Part shown: one piece after another, positions 59,381 through 64,000 of the stretch
Position numbering within the stretch: the stretch's first letter is position 1
Layout of the letters: every line of letters starts with the position of its first letter
Origin: Virgibacillus_F necropolis_A
Lineage (GTDB): Bacteria > Bacillota > Bacilli > Bacillales > Amphibacillaceae
Direction of reading: 5' to 3'
NCBI RefSeq assembly: GCF_044793635.1
Contig: NZ_CP084992.1
Span: 1,922,001-1,986,000, forward strand
Length of the DNA stretch: 64,000 bases
The notes under the pieces: model-generated
What the model was told of the DNA's origin: nothing
Database searches by the model: none
Seen by the model: only the letters and a program-made list of their open reading frames with translations
Made by a program: the position numbers and the translations under genes

Positions 59381-59641
59381 TTATCGGCTTTTAACAAGTA
59401 AATTTACCGCTTCTTGTATAATTGCTTCGGAACTTTCGTCATTATCCTTCGCCTCACGAATGCATTGCTCCAGATTTGTGCTAACAATTAATGCAGCAGT
59501 TCGATCCAAAGCAGCCTTTGCAGCTGACATTTGTACGATAACATCTTTACAATCTTTTTCATCGTCCAACATTTTTAGCAAGCCTCTAACTTGACCTTCT
59601 ATACGTTTAACTCTATTTTTCACTTTATCATCGTATTCCAT
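59381..59641 (-). CDS. cstR: CsoR-family persulfide-sensing repressor (CstR/YrkD-like)
   Basis: 86 residues from the ATG at 59641 (AGAGGTG 5-7 bp upstream; the frame goes to 59662). An all-helical CsoR-fold: VKNRVKRIEGQVRGLLKMLD at the start, two conserved Cys in EKDCKDVI and NLEQCIREA. The His of copper-sensing CsoR, four residues before the second Cys, is Asn here, as expected for CstR, whose two Cys form a trisulfide bridge under persulfide stress. Three identical-type operators precede it and the genes it controls. A palindrome 37 bp upstream suggests autorepression. Confidence 0.92.
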   Translation of the reverse strand: MEYDDKVKNRVKRIEGQVRGLLKMLDDEKDCKDVIVQMSAAKAALDRTAALIVSTNLEQCIREAKDNDESSEAIIQEAVNLLVKSR

Positions 59642-59677
59642 TGCTACACCTCTTTCTATCAATTGCTAGGCTTAGCA

Positions 59678-59695
59678 TATACCCCGTAAGGTATA
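59678..59695. promoter_or_regulatory. CstR-type operator upstream of cstR
   Basis: TATACCCCGTAAGGTATA, a dyad with TATACC/GGTATA arms, 36 bp before the cstR start. The rest of the 59642-59979 gap (338 bp) shows only A/T-rich sequence, an AAACTTC/GAAGTTT hairpin near 59848-59870 and the inhA start region. Confidence 0.75.
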
Positions 59696-59979
59696 TTGTC
59701 AAACTTAAACGTTAAAAAAAATATCTTACAAACTAAAAACGATTTTTGTAGTTCAAATTCACTATCACATTTCAGTACATTAGAACCATTTTTCTCCTTT
59801 TACGCTAGAAATATTTACAATATTTTGTTTAGACTTTATTATTAGACTGTTACCAAACTTCTTTCTTAGGAAGTTTAGTTACTCTACTTAGAAAAAGAAT
59901 AGGGGGAGGTCACTACATAAATTATTTTAAGATTTAGGGGCAGTTAAATCTAAATACTTTATAGGAGGAAAAAGACTTT

Positions 59980-62367
59980 ATGAAAAAGGGACTCATTCTA
60001 TCTACTACTCTAGCGCTTACACTAGGGTTTGGAACAGTAAATATTAGTGCAACAACAGCACATGTTCCTGAATCTAACAATCTATCTGCAAAAGTTACAT
60101 CGTCAGTTGGATCACCAGTAGATTTAGGCATTGCTAACGATGAGAAATTAATAGAGATGTTAAAAGAAAATGGTACGATCGCAAAAGATGCAAGTGCCAA
60201 AGAAGCGCAAAAGGCTTTGAAAAAATTCCTAAAAGGAAAAGCCAAAAACGCTAAAGAGACGAAAGATAAACTTCCAAAAGGCTTAGATGGCGACATGAAA
60301 GATAAAGCGAAAACGCATGATAATGGCCTTACAAATGGTAAGGGTAATAAGCTTGGTCATGCTAAAAAGCAAAACATTACTTCTGTGGAAAAAGAAGTTT
60401 ATAACGGCGAAACACGTTCTGATAAAGTTCTAGTATTAGCAATCGATTTCCCAGATTACGAGAAAAGCTCTATTGAACAAGAAGAAACAGACATGTGGTA
60501 TGAAAATTACCCACTTTCACATTTCCAAAATATGATTTTTGGAGAAGATGGATATGAAGGTCCTAACGGAGAAAACCTAATATCTATGAAACAATACTAT
60601 GATCAACAATCTGGTGGTAGCTATACTGTAGATGGTACAGTTGCTGGATGGTATACAGCTGAGAATCCTGCTGCTTACTATGGCGGTAACTTCCCTGCTC
60701 CAGATGGCAGTGATGCACGTCCACGTGAACTAGTCTTTGAAGCTTTAACAAAAGCTGGACAGGATCCAAACGTTGATTTAAGCGAGTATGATGTTTGGGA
60801 TCGTTACGATTACGACACAGATGGCGTATATGATGAGCCAGATGGTGTAATCGACCATTTAATGGTTATTCACGCAGGTGTTGGTGAAGAAGCTGGTGGT
60901 GGAGCACTTGGCGGCGATGCAATTTGGTCACACCGTTGGAACCTTGGACAGTTAACTGCAGTCCCAGGTGGTACATCTGATAGTGATCGTTTCGGTGGAC
61001 AATTGGCAGCTCTCGATTACACTATCGAACCTGAAGACGGCGCTGCTGGTGTTTTTGCTCACGAATATGGTCATGACTTAGGTCTACCAGATGAATATGA
61101 CACGATTTACAGTGGTGCTGGTGAAGCAGTTTCTTACTGGTCTCTTATGGCAGGCGGAAGCTGGGCAGGAGATATTCCTGGAACAGAGCCTCCTGGAATG
61201 AGCCCGTTTGCTAAAGAAATGCTCCAAACGTTACATGGTGGTAACTGGTTAAGTGGAACTACACTAGAATCAAATGAAATCACAGATGGCGGTACTTCTG
61301 TACTTCTTGACCAAGCGGTAACAAAAGGTACAAACAATGACGCTGTACGCGTTGATCTTCCTGCAAAATTAAATGTATTGAACACTCCAGCTGCTGGAGA
61401 ATTCGAATATTATGGTGGTAAAGGCGATGAAGCCGACCACAAAATGGTAACAACAGTTGACTTAACTGATGCTACAAATGCAACACTTGATTTCGATGCT
61501 TGGTATAACATCGAGTCAAATTGGGATTATGCAATGGTTCAAGTTTCAACAGATGATGGTGCTACATGGACATCACTTTCAAGTGACCGTACAAGCTCTG
61601 TAGTTGATCCAAACGGCTATCCTGCAATTAAGGAAAACTTACCTGGATACACAGGTTCAAGTGATGGTTGGGTACATGAATCAATTGACATTAGCGATTA
61701 TGCTGGTCAAGAAATTAAAATTCAATTCCGTTCTATGACTGACTGGGCAACAAACCTAGATGGATTCTTTGCTGATAACGTTAAAGTAACAGCTGATGGT
61801 AGCGAAGTATTCTTTGACGGAGCTGAGGCAGATCCTCAATTTGATCTAAATGGATTTGAAAAGCATGATGGTAAATATAAAACTGAACACTACTATTTAT
61901 TAGAGTGGAGAACGCATAACGGTGTTGACGAAGGTCTTGCTCACATCCGTCGTGGTGCTAGCTTAATGAGCTTCGATCCTGGTTTAGTTGTATGGTATGT
62001 GGATGAATCATATGATAACAACTGGACAGGCGTTCACCCTGGTGATGGTTTCCTTGGAGTAGTTGATGCTGATCAACACGCTATATACTGGAGTGATAAA
62101 ACAGTAGCTTCTACCCGTTACCAAGTACATGATGCAGCATTCAGTATCGATAAATCGGAGAAAATGTTTATCGATTACTCAGATCTACTAGGTCGTACAA
62201 TGAAAGACAACTTTACAAAACGTACTCCATTGTTTGACGACAGTGAAGACTGGAGTAACCCAGGTTTAGTAGACGCTGGACGTAATGTACCAGAATACGG
62301 ATTGAAATTCCGTGTTATTGGACAAAGCGCTGACGAAACTGTTGGTAATGTATTGATTTATAAGTAA
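59980..62367 (+). CDS. inhA: immune inhibitor A, secreted M6 metalloprotease
   Basis: 795 residues, the typical length. A Sec signal peptide (MKKGLILSTTLALTLGFGTV, ending near ISATTA) is followed by a pro-region rich in Lys, then a catalytic domain with the zinc motif HEYGHDLGLPDEYD at residues 361-374 and the Met-turn region WSLMAGGSWAG, then a C-terminal part with VEG/MAM-like beta domains (FDAWYNIESNWDYAMVQVS, FFADNVKVTADGSEVFFDGA). Immune inhibitor A of Bacillus degrades host antimicrobial peptides and other proteins and is released in late growth. AGGAGG stands 11 bp before the ATG. A good terminator follows. Confidence 0.96.
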   Translation: MKKGLILSTTLALTLGFGTVNISATTAHVPESNNLSAKVTSSVGSPVDLGIANDEKLIEMLKENGTIAKDASAKEAQKALKKFLKGKAKNAKETKDKLPKGLDGDMKDKAKTHDNGLTNGKGNKLGHAKKQNITSVEKEVYNGETRSDKVLVLAIDFPDYEKSSIEQEETDMWYENYPLSHFQNMIFGEDGYEGPNGENLISMKQYYDQQSGGSYTVDGTVAGWYTAENPAAYYGGNFPAPDGSDARPRELVFEALTKAGQDPNVDLSEYDVWDRYDYDTDGVYDEPDGVIDHLMVIHAGVGEEAGGGALGGDAIWSHRWNLGQLTAVPGGTSDSDRFGGQLAALDYTIEPEDGAAGVFAHEYGHDLGLPDEYDTIYSGAGEAVSYWSLMAGGSWAGDIPGTEPPGMSPFAKEMLQTLHGGNWLSGTTLESNEITDGGTSVLLDQAVTKGTNNDAVRVDLPAKLNVLNTPAAGEFEYYGGKGDEADHKMVTTVDLTDATNATLDFDAWYNIESNWDYAMVQVSTDDGATWTSLSSDRTSSVVDPNGYPAIKENLPGYTGSSDGWVHESIDISDYAGQEIKIQFRSMTDWATNLDGFFADNVKVTADGSEVFFDGAEADPQFDLNGFEKHDGKYKTEHYYLLEWRTHNGVDEGLAHIRRGASLMSFDPGLVVWYVDESYDNNWTGVHPGDGFLGVVDADQHAIYWSDKTVASTRYQVHDAAFSIDKSEKMFIDYSDLLGRTMKDNFTKRTPLFDDSEDWSNPGLVDAGRNVPEYGLKFRVIGQSADETVGNVLIYK

Positions 62368-62378
62368 GGATTTTAATG

Positions 62379-62409
62379 AAAGGATCGGGCTAGTTGCCCG
62401 ATCCTTTTC
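62379..62409 (+). terminator. terminator of inhA
   Basis: AAAGGATCGGGC pairs with GCCCGATCCTTT around TAGTT, followed by TCT. Confidence 0.92.
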
Positions 62410-62472
62410 TATGTTAAAAACCTTCAAACCCGGCTTCTCAAAATGTCTAAAAAAAGCCCATGGCCATGTGAC

Positions 62473-62605
62473 ATATCCGCCGATTCACGGGTATATCTGC
62501 CATTCTGGAAATATATCTGCCATTATTAAGATATAACCGCCAATTTAAAAATATAACTGCCAATATTGAAGAATAACCGCCGTTATCAAATTATATCGGC
62601 CAAGC
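62473..62605. repeat. seven-unit array of the 20-bp phased repeat
   Basis: Units start at 62473, 62493, 62513, 62533, 62553, 62573 and 62593, exactly 20 bp apart. Each unit has ATAWCnGCC followed by a purine and A/T, then an 8-base variable segment. This is the longest of the three arrays and sits between the inhA terminator and a modular repeat. Confidence 0.9.
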
Positions 62606-62630
62606 GCCCCCCCACGCCTGACTTACTTAA

Positions 62631-62834
62631 CGAACAAAAGCGCAAGCGCCCGTTTAGCGACGTATGGATTGGACTGAACCGTATGAGATAAAGGAAACAC
62701 GGTAAGCATAAGCGAACCGATGTTGACTTATCGTAAGGAGGTAAAGGAAATCCAATAGTCGCTGGGCGCTGGAGCTGGACGTGGCCCTGCATAGTGACCA
62801 AAATATTCAATGTCACATTTTATACTTTCCTTAC
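62631..62834. repeat. GCGCAAGCGCC hairpin repeat, type 1 copy D
   Basis: Almost identical to 27220-27422; two substitutions were counted (AGCGTAAGCG becomes AGCATAAGCG, and ACGTCGCCC becomes ACGTGGCCC). The same internal stems are possible. The near-identity of copies 35 kb apart indicates recent spread. Confidence 0.88.
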
Positions 62835-62836
62835 AC

Positions 62837-62876
62837 AAAAAAAAATCTACCTTCTGCAAATAGCAAAAGGTAGATT
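62837..62876 (-). terminator. terminator downstream of the broken dehydrogenase gene
   Basis: On the minus strand AATCTACCTT and AAGGTAGATT pair, followed by a run of eight or more T residues. Confidence 0.9.
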
Positions 62877-62879
62877 CCT

Positions 62880-64000
62880 CTATTTTAATGTCTGAGCAAT
62901 AGCCCTTCCCGCTTCACGTCCAGTAAATAAACATCCACCTAAAAACGTGCCTTCCAACGCTCGATAGCCATGTAGCCCTCCGCCACCGAATCCAGAAACT
63001 TCTCCAGCTGCATATAAACCAGGAACCGCTTCTCCAGTTTCATTAAGCACCTGTCCAGATAAATCCGTTTGTAATCCACCCAACGTTTTACGACTAACGA
63101 TATTTAACCGAACAGCAATAAGTGGTCCGTTTTTCTGATCTAGTATTTTATGTGGTGTGGCAACGCGAATTAATTTATCACCCAGATAATTACGTACTCC
63201 CCGTATCGCAGTTATTTGCAAGTCCTTCGTATACGCATTATCTACTTCTCTATCGCGCGCCTCTATTTGTCGCGCTATAGCGTCACGATCTAGTAATCGT
63301 TCACCTGTTAACTTATTCATGCCAATAACTAGATTATCAATATTATCTGCTACAACAAAGTCCTCGCCCTTGTCCATAAATGCCTTTACGGGAGACGTTG
63401 GTCCAGGCAGTATCCTGCTCAATACCTTTTTAATACTTTTGCCAGTTAAATCAGGATTTTGTTCAGAACCAGAAAGCGCAAATTCCCGTTCGATAATTTT
63501 TTGTGTCAAAATAAACCAGGAATAATCATAGCCAGTTTTTTGTATCGCTTCCAGGGTGCCCAGTGTGTCAAATCCGGGAAAATTCGGTGCCGGGAATCGG
63601 TTCCCTTCTGCATCCAACCAAATGGACGACGGACCAGGCAGAATACGTATACCATGCTTGTCCCATACTGGATTCCAATTTTTTATCCCTTCTGTATAGT
63701 GCCACATGCGATCACGGTTAACAATTCGGCCGCCAGCATCCGACCATCCACATGCGCTGGCACACCTGTTATCATCTTTTTAGGGGCTTTACCAAGTCTA
63801 CTAGGCCAGTTTTTACGGATTAGGTCATGATTAGCCCCTATACCACCACTAGACACTAGTACAGCTTCTGCACGATGGGAAAATTCACCAATAACATCCC
63901 TTGAACTTTCCTCCCCCCGGGCAGCAAAGCTATCAGCAAGTACAGCTCCTGCTACACCGACAATCGCTCCATCATCCGTAACCAAATTATCCACACGATG
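62880..64000 (-). pseudogene. frameshifted FAD-dependent dehydrogenase (KstD/fumarate-reductase-like), upstream end beyond window
   Basis: Two minus frames together make one flavoprotein. The upstream one (64000 to about 63735) reads GVAGAVLADSFAARGEES, then EAVLVSSGGIGANHDLIR and GVPAHVDGRML. The homology then jumps frame to GGRIVNRDRMWHYTEGIKNW and continues to the end with LYAAGEVSGFGGGGLHGYRA and GTFLGGCLFTGREAGRAIAQ. Near 63735 the expected stretch between RML and GGR is missing with loss of frame, so a small deletion is likely. The protein would oxidise steroid-like or fumarate-like substrates with FAD. A sequencing error is possible. The N-terminus lies outside the window. Confidence 0.8.

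Noticed and set aside
62473..62605. CRISPR array interpretation of the 20-bp repeats
   Set aside because: There are no separate spacers of 25-40 bp, the repeats are degenerate and no cas gene is present.

Overview
The window is chromosomal DNA of a low-GC, Gram-positive, probably spore-forming Bacillaceae, most likely near Oceanobacillus, Virgibacillus or Ornithinibacillus. The reasons are the strong AGGAGG ribosome-binding sites, the many homologues of Bacillus subtilis loci (des-desKR, yrkD-J, yutJ, a YvdTSR-like SMR set), an immune-inhibitor-A protease, osmolyte and Na+/H+ transporters, and dispersed GCGCAAGCGCC and CTCCTGCGGGA repeats of the kind seen in this family. Genus is an inference. 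No rRNA, tRNA, prophage or CRISPR array was seen.

Left part (1-8.9 kb): a phenylacetate degradation island. paaA-paaB-paaC-paaD, an EthD-like gene and an enoyl-CoA hydratase run leftwards off the window. paaX (repressor) diverges from them, followed by a PaaY-like gamma-carbonic-anhydrase protein and paaK (phenylacetate-CoA ligase). Both paaA and paaK have TATAAC/GTTATA half-sites spaced 11 bp apart, which are likely PaaX operators. A BCCT osmolyte transporter follows. At 9-14 kb a leftward cluster encodes a D-aspartate-ligase-like ATP-grasp enzyme, a MurE-like ligase, an aspartate-racemase-family protein and a 67-residue protein, suggesting D-Asp peptidoglycan cross-bridge synthesis. AI-2E and NhaC transporters follow.

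15.7-21 kb: a DUF1611 protein with a PLP racemase behind an attenuator-like leader, a decayed methyltransferase gene, then a plasmid-type ParM/ParR segregation pair with a centromere-like set of dyads upstream. 21-36 kb: diguanylate cyclase, TetR plus paired SMR exporters, small proteins, a second-type RlmN, a DUF4097 protein, WrbA, a cytochrome c lipoprotein, and a two-component system with membrane proteins. 36-39 kb: the cold-sensing des-desK-desR system. 39-51 kb: housekeeping oxidoreductases, an alkyltransferase-like protein, a tiny phospholipase-A2-like protein, an ABC exporter, a Fur-regulated siderophore-binding lipoprotein, GltP and YitT.

51.6-59.7 kb: a thiol and sulfur block. One operon holds a membrane protein, CcdA, a ResA-like thioredoxin and a response regulator/histidine kinase pair. 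Next to it lies a persulfide-responsive locus (CstR/YrkD, DsrE, rhodanese, TusA-rhodanese, persulfide dioxygenase-rhodanese, TusA, TauE) with three near-identical palindromic operators. The right end carries immune inhibitor A and a frameshifted FAD-dependent dehydrogenase.

Most unusual non-coding features: three intergenic arrays of an exactly 20-bp phased repeat (1.6, 8.8 and 62.5 kb), modular hairpin repeats at 27.2, 27.4, 50.2 and 62.6 kb, and an inverted pair of GC-rich hairpin repeats at 42 kb.
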